Source of the DNA: GWE2-51-13 sp041736705
GTDB lineage: Bacteria > Bacillota_I > Bacilli_A > Erysipelotrichales > Erysipelotrichaceae
Reading direction: 5' to 3'
Assembly (NCBI GenBank): GCA_041736705.1
Contig: JBGSTC010000004.1
Coordinates: 139,410-203,409, forward strand
Length of the DNA: 64,000 nucleotides
The stretch's first letter is position 1, and the number at the start of each line of letters is the position of its first letter. Below, piece by piece: positions 34,166 through 43,440 of this stretch. The notes under the pieces are model-generated. The model saw only the letters and a list, made by a program, of their open reading frames with translations. It had not been told where the DNA came from and did no database searches. Both the position numbers and the translations under genes were made by a program.

Positions 34166-35439
34166 TAACCGAAGTACCCGAACAACAAGCCAAGGATCGG
34201 TCCGTAGAACGCATAGTCGGTTTCACAAAGGACACGCATGACCGGTTCGAATCCTCCGATGTATTGGATCAAGAAGGCTTGTCCGAAAATCAGGATTAAT
34301 CCGTTGACGAAGGAACCGATAATAGCTCCTCTACGTCCACCGGTGGAATTGCCATAGATCGCGGTAACCGCGCCTGTGAAGAAAACAGGGATCAGCGCCG
34401 GGAAGACGACGATGGGGAACTTGACTAAGCCGAGGATGACCATCCCCAGGATGTTTGCGGTTAGACAAGAGAGGAAACCGACGATGACGGAAGTCGGATG
34501 GGCGGGAAACAAGATGGGAACATCCAATCCTGCTTTCGCATTGGGGACCAACTTCTCGGAGATGCCATGGAATGCCGGTACGATTTCCGCCAACATCATC
34601 CGGACACCGGTGACGATGATGGTGATCCAAACACCAAACGTAATCCCGTTCAGGACTGAAAAGGAGAGTATATCGCGACCACCGCTGACTTTTTCAAGAA
34701 CGAAGGCGTTACCCGCTAATAATGCGGCGACCAGGAATAACAAGCCCATGATCACGGTCAATGCGATACTCATTTCACGAAGGAAAGATAATTTCTTAGG
34801 AAGTTTGATTTCTTCAAGATTATTCTTGGGATCTCCAACGATCCCACCGAGTTTCGAAGCGATCCAGCATCCGATGGAACTGGAGTGGGCGATCGTAAAC
34901 CCTTCGCCTCCCGGGACTTTCTGGGTTATCGGCGCCATATACGCACAGGTCAATGTCAAATAGACACCAAGGATCACGGAACCGACGGCGACGACCATGG
35001 TCGTATCCCAACTCGTCATCGTGGTTAGTACAGCAGCGATCATCCCGGCATAGAAGAAGGAAACGTGCGCCGACAAGTGGATGTATTTGAACGGAGTGAA
35101 TCTGGCCATCAGTAAGTTGATCGCGAATCCGCCGATGAAAATCAAGGCCATCGGAAGACCGATGTTCGCGAGACTCGCACCGATCGCCCCGCCGATATCC
35201 ATCGGAACAATCGGCATACCGAAGATTTTCTGCAACATGAGTTGTAGGGGGGCAAGCGCCATCCCGAGATTCTGTGCGGCGGTGTTGATGATGGTGAATC
35301 CCAACATCGTTTTTACCGTACCGCTGATAACCTTATCGAAACTCTTTTTTTGTAGAAGAAGACCGATACAAACGAAGATACCGATCAAGAACGTCGCTTC
35401 ACTGAAAATGCGAGTAATCAAATACATTAAGATTTCCAT
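34165..35439 (-). CDS. PTS ascorbate-type EIIC (UlaA/SgaT family)
   Basis: 424-residue permease with about ten membrane segments. Family landmarks are FLIGIFVCIGLLLQKK near the start, SAHVSFFYAG, FTIAHSSSIG (the substrate-site loop) and the C-terminal PVFFTGAVTAIYGNS. It partners the adjacent EIIB and EIIA and is switched by the upstream PRD regulator. Substrate is unknown, probably a sugar acid or polyol; it differs from the other UlaA-type carriers of this window. AGGAGG gives a strong start. Confidence 0.9.
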   Translation of the reverse strand: MEILMYLITRIFSEATFLIGIFVCIGLLLQKKSFDKVISGTVKTMLGFTIINTAAQNLGMALAPLQLMLQKIFGMPIVPMDIGGAIGASLANIGLPMALIFIGGFAINLLMARFTPFKYIHLSAHVSFFYAGMIAAVLTTMTSWDTTMVVAVGSVILGVYLTLTCAYMAPITQKVPGGEGFTIAHSSSIGCWIASKLGGIVGDPKNNLEEIKLPKKLSFLREMSIALTVIMGLLFLVAALLAGNAFVLEKVSGGRDILSFSVLNGITFGVWITIIVTGVRMMLAEIVPAFHGISEKLVPNAKAGLDVPILFPAHPTSVIVGFLSCLTANILGMVILGLVKFPIVVFPALIPVFFTGAVTAIYGNSTGGRRGAIIGSFVNGLILIFGQAFLIQYIGGFEPVMRVLCETDYAFYGPILGLLFGYFG

Positions 35440-35448
35440 TTGCCCCTC

Positions 35449-35730
35449 CTATTGAGCTTTCTCATGAATTTTTGCGAGTAATGCCAATCTTAAACCGACT
35501 TTATCGGTCAAATTATCGATTCGTATGATTTTATCATCGGCACCGCGAATCACATCCGCGATATCCGACGTCGTAATGATCCAGTCCGCGCTCTTCGGGT
35601 CGACGGATGCGACATCCGCCGCTTCGATATTGGCTTCTATTCCCTCTTTATCAAGGATTTGTTGGGCAAAAAGCCGCAGCATCATGCTTGTTCCGACCCC
35701 TGCACCGCAAACCGTTAGAATATTGATCAT
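35449..35730 (-). CDS. PTS ascorbate-type EIIB
   Basis: 93-residue phosphocarrier with LTVCGAGVGTSMM and phospho-acceptor Cys8. AGGGGAGG inside the longer frame (open to 35754) sits just before the ATG at 35730 and fixes the start. It lies between EIIA and EIIC. Confidence 0.9.
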   Translation of the reverse strand: MINILTVCGAGVGTSMMLRLFAQQILDKEGIEANIEAADVASVDPKSADWIITTSDIADVIRGADDKIIRIDNLTDKVGLRLALLAKIHEKAQ

Positions 35731-35740
35731 ATTTCCTCCC

Positions 35741-36175
35741 CTAGAGCATGTCATAGATCACATTCGGATCAAGTTCAGCCAGAATGGTTTCCAACTTATT
35801 CTCATCTCCGAAAATATCTGCGATATCGCTCAATGCTTCAAGATGTTTCGTGTTGTCTTTTGCTGCCAGACAAATGATGATCCGTACCGGATCGTTTTGA
35901 CGATGTCCGAAGACAACCGGTTCCTTCAATGTCATCAGTGCAATCGAAGTACGGATGACGCCTTCCTCCGGTCGAGCATGCGGCATCGCGATGCCTGGGG
36001 CAATCACGATGTACTGACCGAATTCCAGAACTTTATCAATCATCGCATCGATATACTTCGCTTCGATATCGCCGTGTTCCAGTAGAATATTCCCTGCGAG
36101 CCGGATGGATTCCTGCCATGTTTTCGCATCGACTTTCGTCTGAATCCGGCTTTGACTTGTTATCTCTTGAATCAT
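35741..36175 (-). CDS. PTS EIIA (fructose/mannitol-type domain)
   Basis: 144-residue cytosolic EIIA with GIAMPHARPE and phospho-acceptor His66. It carries phosphate from HPr to the EIIB next to it. It starts inside the stop of the regulator gene (4-base ATGA overlap, GAGGG 6 bases upstream); an in-frame ATG at 36181 has no spacing to the ribosome site. Confidence 0.92.
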   Translation of the reverse strand: MIQEITSQSRIQTKVDAKTWQESIRLAGNILLEHGDIEAKYIDAMIDKVLEFGQYIVIAPGIAMPHARPEEGVIRTSIALMTLKEPVVFGHRQNDPVRIIICLAAKDNTKHLEALSDIADIFGDENKLETILAELDPNVIYDML

Positions 36176-38265
36176 AACCATCCCTCTTTCATGATGACAT
36201 CATAGACTTCGGATGTCGCTAATTTGCGTAGACGATCCCTTGTCTTCTCAACCGACAGTAACTCAATCAGATGAGTTAACGTGTTGACATGGGATGTCTT
36301 GTCGTATGGCGCCAACAATACCACGGTATCGATCGGTCCGAACCGATGGTCGATTTCGAAACGCTGCTCAAGCAATGCGACAACGATGGATGCCTGCAGG
36401 ACATTTCCGTCATTGTATGCATGTGGCATGGCGATTCCCGGCGCAATCATGATCCATCCAGGATGTACATCATAATGAGCCTTCAACTGGCGAATATATT
36501 CCGGACGAATCCGGTCTGACGCTAGAAGGGGTTGTGCACACTCATCGATGAGCCCTTCTAGATTCATACACTTTTGAATCTTCACTACGCCTTGTGGAAA
36601 GACGATTGAAGAATTCGAACCGCGAATACTGTTTGATTTCACTTTACCGGATTGTTTCGCGAATCGCATACTAACTTCATTCATGATGCGAGTCGCCGTA
36701 ACCTGATCCGTGACTTGATTGACGATCATTGCGAATTCACTAAGAATTTCGTTTTTCTCGTCATACTCATCCGTCTTTCTTCGATGCAAAACCTCGCCAA
36801 GCCTCTTGATGTCGACATCGCTCAACAGTGGCGTCACCTCGATGACATTCATCCCGGTCGACTTCAGGGGTACGGTGGTCACGATGTGGTCGAACCTTTG
36901 CTTTTGCAGACACTCGGTCACCCTGGATTTCGATACGATATCCACGATCTCGTAGCCATCGAAGAAGTACGAGAGTCGGGATGCCAGTAACTGCGAAGTT
37001 CCCACTCCGCTTGAACAAACCAGTAAAATCCGTACGTTTTCGTTTGTTGCACTTGTTTCCGATGGGATATTCGCCGCAAAGTGCATCGCGATGTAACAGA
37101 GTTCGTCGTCATTGAACGTCAATCCATGGTTGACTTCGATTTCAGAGATCGCGATGCGAACAGCTTCGAAGATATGTCCATGGCTTAATTGGAACTTCGT
37201 CAACAATGGATTCTCAACCGGGCGGTCGACGCGAATCCGTTCAAGTGCAGGAATGATGTGCAGAATCAGTCCGCTCTTTATTTTCTGATGATCGGGGAAA
37301 ATCGTGTTCAAGTGTTCCTCAACGTTCCCGATCATTCTTTCAAGTTCATCATCCATTTCCGGATGGTACTGTACCAACTCGTCTTTCTCACGATAAGCTA
37401 CCGATGCGCCAAGCAGATGATAGGTAAGGTAGGCCGTTTCTGACTCCGTGAAAACCACTTTGAATTTTCTCGATAGAGACTGAGTGAACTCTACCGCATC
37501 TTGATATTCGATCTTCTCTTGAATCCTTCTCAGCTCAGTCTCGCTGATTTCGATCACCTTGTCTTCACGAATTCTCTGAATTGCCAGTACGATATGGATC
37601 AAAATGTTGATGTAACTCTCAACGGAGAATTCGAAGTGCCGCGTTTCTTGAATATGATCGATATGTCTTCTGACTTCATCCACCGTTTCTTCATCCATCA
37701 TCGATTTCAACGACTCGATTCTCTCATCCAAATCGTCGTAATGCGTCAACGCTTGTTTCTTCGACGACTGACGAATGCAGTCGAGATAGGCTCTTCGTTT
37801 ATGGTTCTCATCTCCGAAGATGGTCAGAAACGATTGATTCCGTTCTAGTTTCAAACCATATTTTTCGAGTCGCTTTGACATCGGCTTTATATTGGCAATG
37901 ACGGTCGAGAAGCTGATGTTTAGTGTTTTTGCGAGAGTATGTACGGAGATTCTGCCTTTTCTTAGTACGAGACGCATCATGGCATCGGTGCGTGAATCGG
38001 GAAATTCATCCATCGTTTTTTGCCGTTCTCTCTTAAGTTCACTTACGAGCCGATCTTTGTCGAGTTGCGGATTCATTCCAACTCCGGCAACCGAACGTTC
38101 AAGCCGAGGAAGCCCTCGCTCACTGAACCAAGCATCGATGATCGGCAAGTCGTTTCGTATTGTTCTTTGAGAACATGCCAGCGTCTTCGACAAAGTGGCG
38201 ACACTGTGAAAAGTGTTGTCATGCATCAAGATCTTGATCAACTCGATTTTTCTGCCGTCCAGCAT
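36172..38265 (-). CDS. PRD-type PTS regulator (BglG/MtlR-like)
   Basis: 697 residues. Order: HTH domains (SQRTIRNDLPIIDAW near 30; a second HTH at HTLAKTLNISFSTVIANI), two PRD domains (about 190-400), EIIB-like LLVCSSGVGTSQLL, and a C-terminal EIIA domain with GIAMPHAYN. First gene of the five-gene operon, which also encodes its own EIIA, EIIB, EIIC and the TrpA-like enzyme. An inverted repeat lies over its promoter. It is expected to activate the operon when the transported sugar is present. Confidence 0.93.
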   Translation of the reverse strand: MLDGRKIELIKILMHDNTFHSVATLSKTLACSQRTIRNDLPIIDAWFSERGLPRLERSVAGVGMNPQLDKDRLVSELKRERQKTMDEFPDSRTDAMMRLVLRKGRISVHTLAKTLNISFSTVIANIKPMSKRLEKYGLKLERNQSFLTIFGDENHKRRAYLDCIRQSSKKQALTHYDDLDERIESLKSMMDEETVDEVRRHIDHIQETRHFEFSVESYINILIHIVLAIQRIREDKVIEISETELRRIQEKIEYQDAVEFTQSLSRKFKVVFTESETAYLTYHLLGASVAYREKDELVQYHPEMDDELERMIGNVEEHLNTIFPDHQKIKSGLILHIIPALERIRVDRPVENPLLTKFQLSHGHIFEAVRIAISEIEVNHGLTFNDDELCYIAMHFAANIPSETSATNENVRILLVCSSGVGTSQLLASRLSYFFDGYEIVDIVSKSRVTECLQKQRFDHIVTTVPLKSTGMNVIEVTPLLSDVDIKRLGEVLHRRKTDEYDEKNEILSEFAMIVNQVTDQVTATRIMNEVSMRFAKQSGKVKSNSIRGSNSSIVFPQGVVKIQKCMNLEGLIDECAQPLLASDRIRPEYIRQLKAHYDVHPGWIMIAPGIAMPHAYNDGNVLQASIVVALLEQRFEIDHRFGPIDTVVLLAPYDKTSHVNTLTHLIELLSVEKTRDRLRKLATSEVYDVIMKEGWL

Positions 38266-38294
38266 CTTTTCACCTACTTTCTTCCTTTGCCCAA

Positions 38295-38333
38295 AATATA
38301 CTCATTTTCGGAGTGAATCACAAGAGAACTCCG
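38295..38333 (-). promoter_or_regulatory. Promoter with inverted repeat upstream of the PRD regulator operon
   Basis: Minus-strand TTGTGA (38318-38323), 17-base spacer, TATATT (38295-38300). A CGGAGT/ACTCCG inverted repeat (38309-38314, 38328-38333) spans the -35 box, so a DNA-binding protein there would act directly on initiation. Confidence 0.5.
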
Positions 38334-38379
38334 TCAATACGTTGATATTGTTTTTCCATCGTAGTGTGAATTCCCATAA

Positions 38380-38404
38380 CAAAAGCAAGGAATGACCCTT
38401 GCTT
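38380..38404 (-). terminator. Terminator of the 232-residue hypothetical gene
   Basis: AAGCAAGG/CCTTGCTT stem with 6-base loop and TTTTG on the minus strand. Confidence 0.7.
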
Positions 38405-38413
38405 GATTGCTTA

Positions 38414-39112
38414 TCAGACTAAATTGAGTATGTGTTTCTCGATCTTCTTCACGAATGTGACCAACGAGTCTTTATCGCTTACCGGTGCTTTCGCATCGAT
38501 CTCGCGGATCAGATCCAGGGGTGTACGAATCCAGACGGCGATGGAGAGGGAAACCAGGAATTCATGGGGATCTTCGGAGTTCATGTAGGACTCGTCGAAC
38601 TTCTTGATGAATTCTTGCACATCGATGATTGAACGGTATTTCGTCAGTGAATCGATGAAGGCTTCGTTCTCGCGGCTGTAGTGTTTCCCTGCGAACTCTT
38701 CGAACAGTTGGACCAAGGTGTCTTTGTCCGTACTGTGGATATTGAAATCGAAGATATGCTTGCCCCAGGGATTGGATACCTTGATGACCGGTAGGACCTG
38801 GACATAGAGCTTGTAGCCATCGATGTTGATGGATTTGGTCCTCAGGATGTCCATCGCATAGTCTCCGCGATAGAGGTCGTTCCCCTGTTCTTTATTGTTT
38901 GCGAGGTAGAAACGTAAATCCAGATTATAGTCGTAGTTGATGAACGCAAACTCGCGGGTGAAGGGTTTGTCCAAGATCCCGATCCAATAGACGGGATCCC
39001 CTTTCTCCGTACGTTTGTTGATGTGTTCGCCGTTGCCATGATAATTGAATGCGAAACGTTCAATCCGATGAATGATTTCTTCTTTCGTCGTCAGCGTTTG
39101 GCGAATGTCCAT
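38414..39112 (-). CDS. Hypothetical protein, 232 aa
   Basis: Not recognised. GGAGG 8 bases before the ATG at 39112 sets the start; the frame extends to 39145. The protein is acidic and cytosolic without signal or membrane segments. It has an alpha/beta N-terminal half (IERFAFNYHGNG, FINYDYNLDLRFYL) and a helical C-terminal half with KFDESYMNSEDPHEF. It lies 51 bases behind the PHP phosphatase gene on the same strand and may be co-transcribed with it. No family assignment is proposed. Confidence 0.7.
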   Translation of the reverse strand: MDIRQTLTTKEEIIHRIERFAFNYHGNGEHINKRTEKGDPVYWIGILDKPFTREFAFINYDYNLDLRFYLANNKEQGNDLYRGDYAMDILRTKSINIDGYKLYVQVLPVIKVSNPWGKHIFDFNIHSTDKDTLVQLFEEFAGKHYSRENEAFIDSLTKYRSIIDVQEFIKKFDESYMNSEDPHEFLVSLSIAVWIRTPLDLIREIDAKAPVSDKDSLVTFVKKIEKHILNLV

Positions 39113-39163
39113 GATTCTTTCCTCCGTGTTGTCTTCATTATACACAAGGAGAGGTCGAATTGC

Positions 39164-40003
39164 TTATTCCAGCACGATTTCCAACGATTTCAGTCCCGAT
39201 TCTTTTTCGACGGGCATCAAGCGATGGAAAGTCGGGACCATTTTGTCATAGGTACAGAAGGAATCAAAGCCAAGATCCAGGAGGATTCCGGTCACTTTGT
39301 CGAAATGTTCCGCCAAATCAGCCTTCTTGTGGCTGTCGGAACCCAAGGTCAGGATCTTCCCTCCCAGTTCGCGATACCAGGTCAGAATCTGGCGCGAAGG
39401 GGTCAAATCCGGAAGGTTGTAGCGATAACTCGAGGTGTTCACTTCGAGTCCCTTATCGTCGGCGATGACTTGTCTCAAGACACTCTTGATGATCTCTTCG
39501 ACTTCTTTATCGTCTAGAATCCCTTGCCGGTCGTAGCGTTTGATGACGTCCAGATGCCCCAATACGCTATAGTCCTTGTACTCTTTGATGACATCCAGGA
39601 TCGCTTGGTAATAGCCGTGGTTGTATTCGAGTTGCGTCTTCCCTTCCTGATATTCATTCATCCAGAATTCCTGGTCGTCGATCTGATGACTGGACATGAG
39701 GATGAAATCGAAGGGGTAGGCGGCGAAATCCCGATGATAGTTCTCGATCGTATGACGCTGGAGGGCGAATTCCGCCCCGAACTTCAATCGGATCTGATGC
39801 TTATATTTTTCCTTGAATCCGGAAAGGGTTTGATAGTAACGTGGAAGATCGGTCAAATGCGACGCCTTCTTCACAAGGTAATCATGATGTTCCGTAAAAC
39901 ACAATTCGTCAATTCCCAGACGAATCGCTTCCTGGATGCTTTCTTCCATGTCTTGTTTGGAATCATCCGAGAAATTGGTATGGGTATGATAATCCGCGAT
40001 CAT
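39164..40003 (-). CDS. Histidinol-phosphatase-type PHP phosphatase (HisK/HisJ family)
   Basis: 279 residues of the PHP fold. Metal ligands are DYHTHTNFSDD at the start, FTEHHDY, Glu of GAEFALQ, MSSHQID, the LGHLDVI motif and GSDSHKK near the end. The family dephosphorylates histidinol phosphate, but no his genes are present, so other phosphoesters are possible. AGGAGG precedes the ATG. It precedes the hypothetical gene on the same strand. Confidence 0.85.
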   Translation of the reverse strand: MIADYHTHTNFSDDSKQDMEESIQEAIRLGIDELCFTEHHDYLVKKASHLTDLPRYYQTLSGFKEKYKHQIRLKFGAEFALQRHTIENYHRDFAAYPFDFILMSSHQIDDQEFWMNEYQEGKTQLEYNHGYYQAILDVIKEYKDYSVLGHLDVIKRYDRQGILDDKEVEEIIKSVLRQVIADDKGLEVNTSSYRYNLPDLTPSRQILTWYRELGGKILTLGSDSHKKADLAEHFDKVTGILLDLGFDSFCTYDKMVPTFHRLMPVEKESGLKSLEIVLE

Positions 40004-40126
40004 AGGTAATCCTCCTCTAGTGAAAAACTAATACTGTATCACAACGCTCTTATTCTACTACAGGAAGACATGGGATAAAAGCGAAAGCCCTGGTAAAATT
40101 GACCTAAAATCGCCCCGAAGTCTTAT

Positions 40127-40146
40127 AAAAAAGACCCGTAGGTCTT
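40127..40146 (-). terminator. Terminator of the small hypothetical gene
   Basis: AAGACC, four-base loop, GGTCTT, then TTTTTT on the minus strand; the stem reaches the stop codon. Confidence 0.85.
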
Positions 40147-40364
40147 TACTTCACATTCTCCACTGCGTAATATAGCGCACCATATTGCGGTACAGCCTTC
40201 AATACCTTCTTCACATAGGCTGCAGGATCTTTCTGGCTCTCGTTCACTTCGAAGAACAGCTTCAAGCCCTTCTTCTCGAGGAATTTCGCTTCCAAGCCCT
40301 CAATGGCTTCTACGGTTTTGATGATGTCGTCCTGTTTCATGGCGACGTTAACGATGATTTTCAT
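40146..40364 (-). CDS. Small hypothetical protein, 72 aa
   Basis: Short gene with GGAGG 5 bases before the ATG at 40364 (frame open to 40376). The sequence alternates strand and helix (KIIVNVAM, IIKTVEAIEGLEAKF, LKLFFEVNE, AAYVKKVLKAV), compatible with a small ferredoxin-like or RNA-binding fold. It has its own terminator. Not assigned to a family. Confidence 0.7.
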   Translation of the reverse strand: MKIIVNVAMKQDDIIKTVEAIEGLEAKFLEKKGLKLFFEVNESQKDPAAYVKKVLKAVPQYGALYYAVENVK

Positions 40365-40463
40365 GTTTACCTCCAAGGGTGCGGTTCGCTTGAACCCGTC
40401 CTTATTTTAGCACGAAGCAAGATTTGTGAAACGGATTTACGTCGATTGGTACGGAGTTTCAGT

Positions 40464-41108
40464 CTAGAAGACTTCTTTACCATGGATGTTGAAAATCCGG
40501 ATGGCTTCCATCGCCTGCGGCAGGTCGACCATCTTCACGAAGATGTCATAAGGAAGCGTACAGGTATGCGCCCCCGCGCTCAGTGCCTTCACGACCTGTT
40601 CCGGCTGCTTGAAGCTCGCCGCGATGATCCGTGTCGACGCATCCCGCTCATCGATGAACTGACGCATCGCCTCGATCTCGGCGTAGGGATCCACACCCAA
40701 CACATGCATCCTGTTGACATAGGGTGCCAAGGTATCGCAACCCGCCAACACACCCAAAATCCCTTGGGTCGCGGAGTAGATCGCCGTTCCCAAAACATGG
40801 ACTTTCGGATGTTTTTTCTTGAATTCATGCACGGTCTGAAGCCCGATCTGATCCAATGGGATTTTAATCGCGATGCGTGAATCGCTGATGGACAAAAGAT
40901 GCTCCGCATCCTCTAACCGTTCTTGTGCGGTGTCGCCTACGACTTGGACATAAAGGATGGGGAAAGATAAATCCAGAATCTCACGTACCCTTTCATCCCG
41001 ATTCACCTTCTCGCGATTCAGGATGGTCGGATTGGTCGTAACCCCGCGAAATACACCGGACTTCGATGCATTGCGGATTTCATCAAGATTGGCTGTATCA
41101 AGAAACAT
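40464..41108 (-). CDS. Transaldolase-family enzyme (fructose-6-phosphate aldolase-like)
   Basis: 214 residues, the short form of the class I aldolase family that includes FSA/MipB and small transaldolases. The N-terminal LDTANLDEI and GVTTNPTIL motifs and the Schiff-base Lys82 in IAIKIPL are present, as is VLGTAIYSATQG. It cleaves or transfers dihydroxyacetone units between sugar phosphates. AGGAGG precedes the ATG. The gene stands alone. FSA versus transaldolase activity cannot be decided by eye. Confidence 0.9.
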   Translation of the reverse strand: MFLDTANLDEIRNASKSGVFRGVTTNPTILNREKVNRDERVREILDLSFPILYVQVVGDTAQERLEDAEHLLSISDSRIAIKIPLDQIGLQTVHEFKKKHPKVHVLGTAIYSATQGILGVLAGCDTLAPYVNRMHVLGVDPYAEIEAMRQFIDERDASTRIIAASFKQPEQVVKALSAGAHTCTLPYDIFVKMVDLPQAMEAIRIFNIHGKEVF

Positions 41109-41286
41109 GGCTCAGTCCTCCTACCTTACTAGTGTACGACGAAACAGAACGAATGTGTGTCCAATTTTCGCAAGATGCACAACGCAAAACCAATCGTGCC
41201 AGAATCGAACCGATAACTTTATGGAATAGGCATCGTTCGTGAAACCAAGGCAGGGGAATGCTACACTTTAGGAAACGGAGAATACG

Positions 41287-41964
41287 ATGAAAACACAAAC
41301 GAAGGAACTACTGGATCAAATCATGGAATTGTCTGATGAGCGGAAAGTCAAAATCTACCTGAAACAAGGGATCAAAGAGAAAATACTCGGGGTCAATCTG
41401 GGGCCTCTACGTAAGTTGGCCGAGGAACATGGCACCGATACCGAAGCGGCGGATGAACTCTGGGAAACGGGCATCTATGAAGCACGGGTCGTGGCGTCGA
41501 TGTTGGTGGATGCCAGGGCGATGAGTGTTGTCGAAATGGAAAGATACCTAAGTCAAACACAATCCAGGATCGTTGTCGATGAGTTGACCTTCGATGTGTT
41601 CGATGAAGTGAAGGACAAGAAAGAATGGATGGATCGATGGATCCATCATGAGGATCTCGTATTGCGTCGTGCCGGGTGGAACATGGCGATCGTCATGATC
41701 CTGCGCCATAAGAACGATCCCGTTTGGCTACAATCTTTGGTAGAGTACATCGAAGCCAATCTGGTCGATGCGGACGGATTCATCCAAGACGCGATGAACC
41801 GGGCACTCTGCGAGATCGGGATACGTTATGACGAATTCACACAACGATGTCTATCGATCGGTGAGCGTCTAGGAGTGTATCGCGACATGAAAGTCTCGAA
41901 AGGATGCACTTCACCCTATGCCCCGGATTGGATCAACGTGGTAAGAAAGAAGAAGCATAAATAG
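41287..41964 (+). CDS. AlkD-like DNA alkylation repair protein
   Basis: 225 residues of HEAT-like helical repeats matching the AlkD/DNA-alkylation-repair family (LGVNLGPLRKLAEEHG, then ELWETGIYEARVVASMLVD and HHEDLVLRRAGWNMAI). Members excise cationic alkylated bases such as 3-methyladenine without base flipping. GGAG upstream of the ATG. It is followed 38 bases later by the VOC gene. Confidence 0.88.
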   Translation: MKTQTKELLDQIMELSDERKVKIYLKQGIKEKILGVNLGPLRKLAEEHGTDTEAADELWETGIYEARVVASMLVDARAMSVVEMERYLSQTQSRIVVDELTFDVFDEVKDKKEWMDRWIHHEDLVLRRAGWNMAIVMILRHKNDPVWLQSLVEYIEANLVDADGFIQDAMNRALCEIGIRYDEFTQRCLSIGERLGVYRDMKVSKGCTSPYAPDWINVVRKKKHK

Positions 41965-41971
41965 TAAATCA

Positions 41972-41991
41972 CGATGCGTACTGACGCATCG
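41972..41991 (+). other. Intergenic hairpin ahead of the VOC gene
   Basis: CGATGCGT pairs with ACGCATCG over a 4-base loop, directly abutting the GAAAGGAG ribosome site of the next gene. No T run follows, so it is an mRNA-processing, stabilising or translational element rather than a terminator. Confidence 0.5.
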
Positions 41992-42002
41992 AAAGGAGTC
42001 CT

Positions 42003-42884
42003 ATGTCGAAAATCGCCCCTCATCTCTGGTTTGATACCCAAGCCGTCCAAGCCTCTGAGCTCTATCTCTCCCTCTTTCCGGGATCCAAGTTGATCAGCCA
42101 TACCGTCATCAAAGAAACGCCCTCGGGAGATTGCGACTTCTTGGACATCGAATTGGCGGGACAGGAATTCATGCTGATTTCCGCCGGACCGTATTTCACC
42201 CTCAATCCGTCCGTTTCTTTCCTGGTCGCCTGTGCAAGCAAGGAAGAAGTCGATGTCTATTACAACGTACTGATCGAAGGCGGCAGCGAACTGATGCCGC
42301 TTCAATCCTATGACTTCAGCGAACGTTATGCCTGGGTCGTCGATCGATACGGCGTCTCCTGGCAGTTGATGTTTACCTTCCTGCCGGTCGCACAGAAAAT
42401 CACCCCGACCTTGATGTTTGTCGGCGACAACTGTGGAAAAGCGGAAGAAGCCGTCAATTTCTATGCCTCCGTCTTCAGTGACTCCTCCGTTGATTCCGTA
42501 ATGCATTATGGCGAAGACGCCTTCCCGGATCTCCCGAACTCCGCCCAACACATCGGACTCACTCTGGAGGGTCAACAGTTCGCCGCCATGGATAGTGCTT
42601 ATGAACACCAATTCGGCTTCAACGAAGGGATCTCGCTCTTCGTCTATGCGGATACCCAGGAAGAGATCGACACGTATTGGAACGCGTTATCCGCCGTCCC
42701 CGAAGCCGAACAATGCGGATGGTTGAAGGATAAATACGGACTCTCGTGGCAGATCAGTCCGCGCATCATGAATGAGATGATGTTGGATGTGAATGCGGAG
42801 CGACTGAACGCGGTGACCCAATGCATGCTTCAGATGAAGAAACTCGACATGAACGAACTACAACGTGTCTATGATTCCTTTTAG
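42003..42884 (+). CDS. Duplicated VOC/PhnB-like protein
   Basis: 293 residues with two VOC-fold halves. The first (KIAPHLWFDTQAVQASELYL, ending RYGVSWQLMF) and the second (TPTLMFVGDNCGKAEEAVNFY, ending KYGLSWQISP) are repeats of each other. The family (PhnB-like, once called demethylubiquinone methyltransferase-like) lacks an assigned reaction in most bacteria. GAAAGGAG gives a strong start. Cytosolic. May be co-transcribed with the AlkD-like gene before and the membrane protein behind. Confidence 0.88.
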   Translation: MSKIAPHLWFDTQAVQASELYLSLFPGSKLISHTVIKETPSGDCDFLDIELAGQEFMLISAGPYFTLNPSVSFLVACASKEEVDVYYNVLIEGGSELMPLQSYDFSERYAWVVDRYGVSWQLMFTFLPVAQKITPTLMFVGDNCGKAEEAVNFYASVFSDSSVDSVMHYGEDAFPDLPNSAQHIGLTLEGQQFAAMDSAYEHQFGFNEGISLFVYADTQEEIDTYWNALSAVPEAEQCGWLKDKYGLSWQISPRIMNEMMLDVNAERLNAVTQCMLQMKKLDMNELQRVYDSF

Positions 42885-42951
42885 TTGGATATTATGACCC
42901 TATTCCTTTGATTCCGTCTATACTAAGGTTAACTATCTTGGGAGGTCTCTG

Positions 42952-43407
42952 ATGAAACCGATGATCGAATGGTTGTTTCCGTCCACCGTGACCAATCAAG
43001 TAAAGGGATATAAGCTTGCGAGTTCGTTATTTCTCATTTTGTCGATCGTCAGTATCGGTCGAAGTCTGATCCATTTTCTCGCTCCGGATGGCGGGGCGGG
43101 AACGATCGCCGGCATCGACCTTTCATTCGCTGGTTCGCAAAGCGTCGTCTTCGCGTTCGGACTATGGGGCTTGTCGCAATTGATCTACGGCTTTCTACAG
43201 TTTCTCGTCGCGATCCGTTATCGCTCATTGGTCCCCTTGATGTGGCTGATTTTGATTTTCGAGACCTCGGGCAGGATGCTTGTCGGATACATGAAACCAC
43301 CGATCTTGCTTCATACGCCTCCGGGCGGGATCGCGAACTATCTTCTTTTACCTTTCGCGATCGTGATGTTGGTTCTGACCAGGCTTACACCTAAGAAAAA
43401 GACATGA
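42952..43407 (+). CDS. Integral membrane protein, hypothetical
   Basis: 151 residues with four hydrophobic helices (about 24-45, 62-82, 88-110, 125-145), N- and C-termini likely cytosolic. GGGAGG upstream of the ATG. It ends 27 bases before the stop of the convergent SorC gene. No family recognised. Confidence 0.75.
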   Translation: MKPMIEWLFPSTVTNQVKGYKLASSLFLILSIVSIGRSLIHFLAPDGGAGTIAGIDLSFAGSQSVVFAFGLWGLSQLIYGFLQFLVAIRYRSLVPLMWLILIFETSGRMLVGYMKPPILLHTPPGGIANYLLLPFAIVMLVLTRLTPKKKT

Positions 43408-43440
43408 AAAAGCGGCCAGATGATTCGGGTCGCTTATCTT
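43407..43440. terminator. Bidirectional terminator between membrane protein and SorC gene
   Basis: AAGCGGCC pairs with GGTCGCTT (one G-U pair), flanked by T runs on either strand. It overlaps the stop of the SorC gene. Confidence 0.65.
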
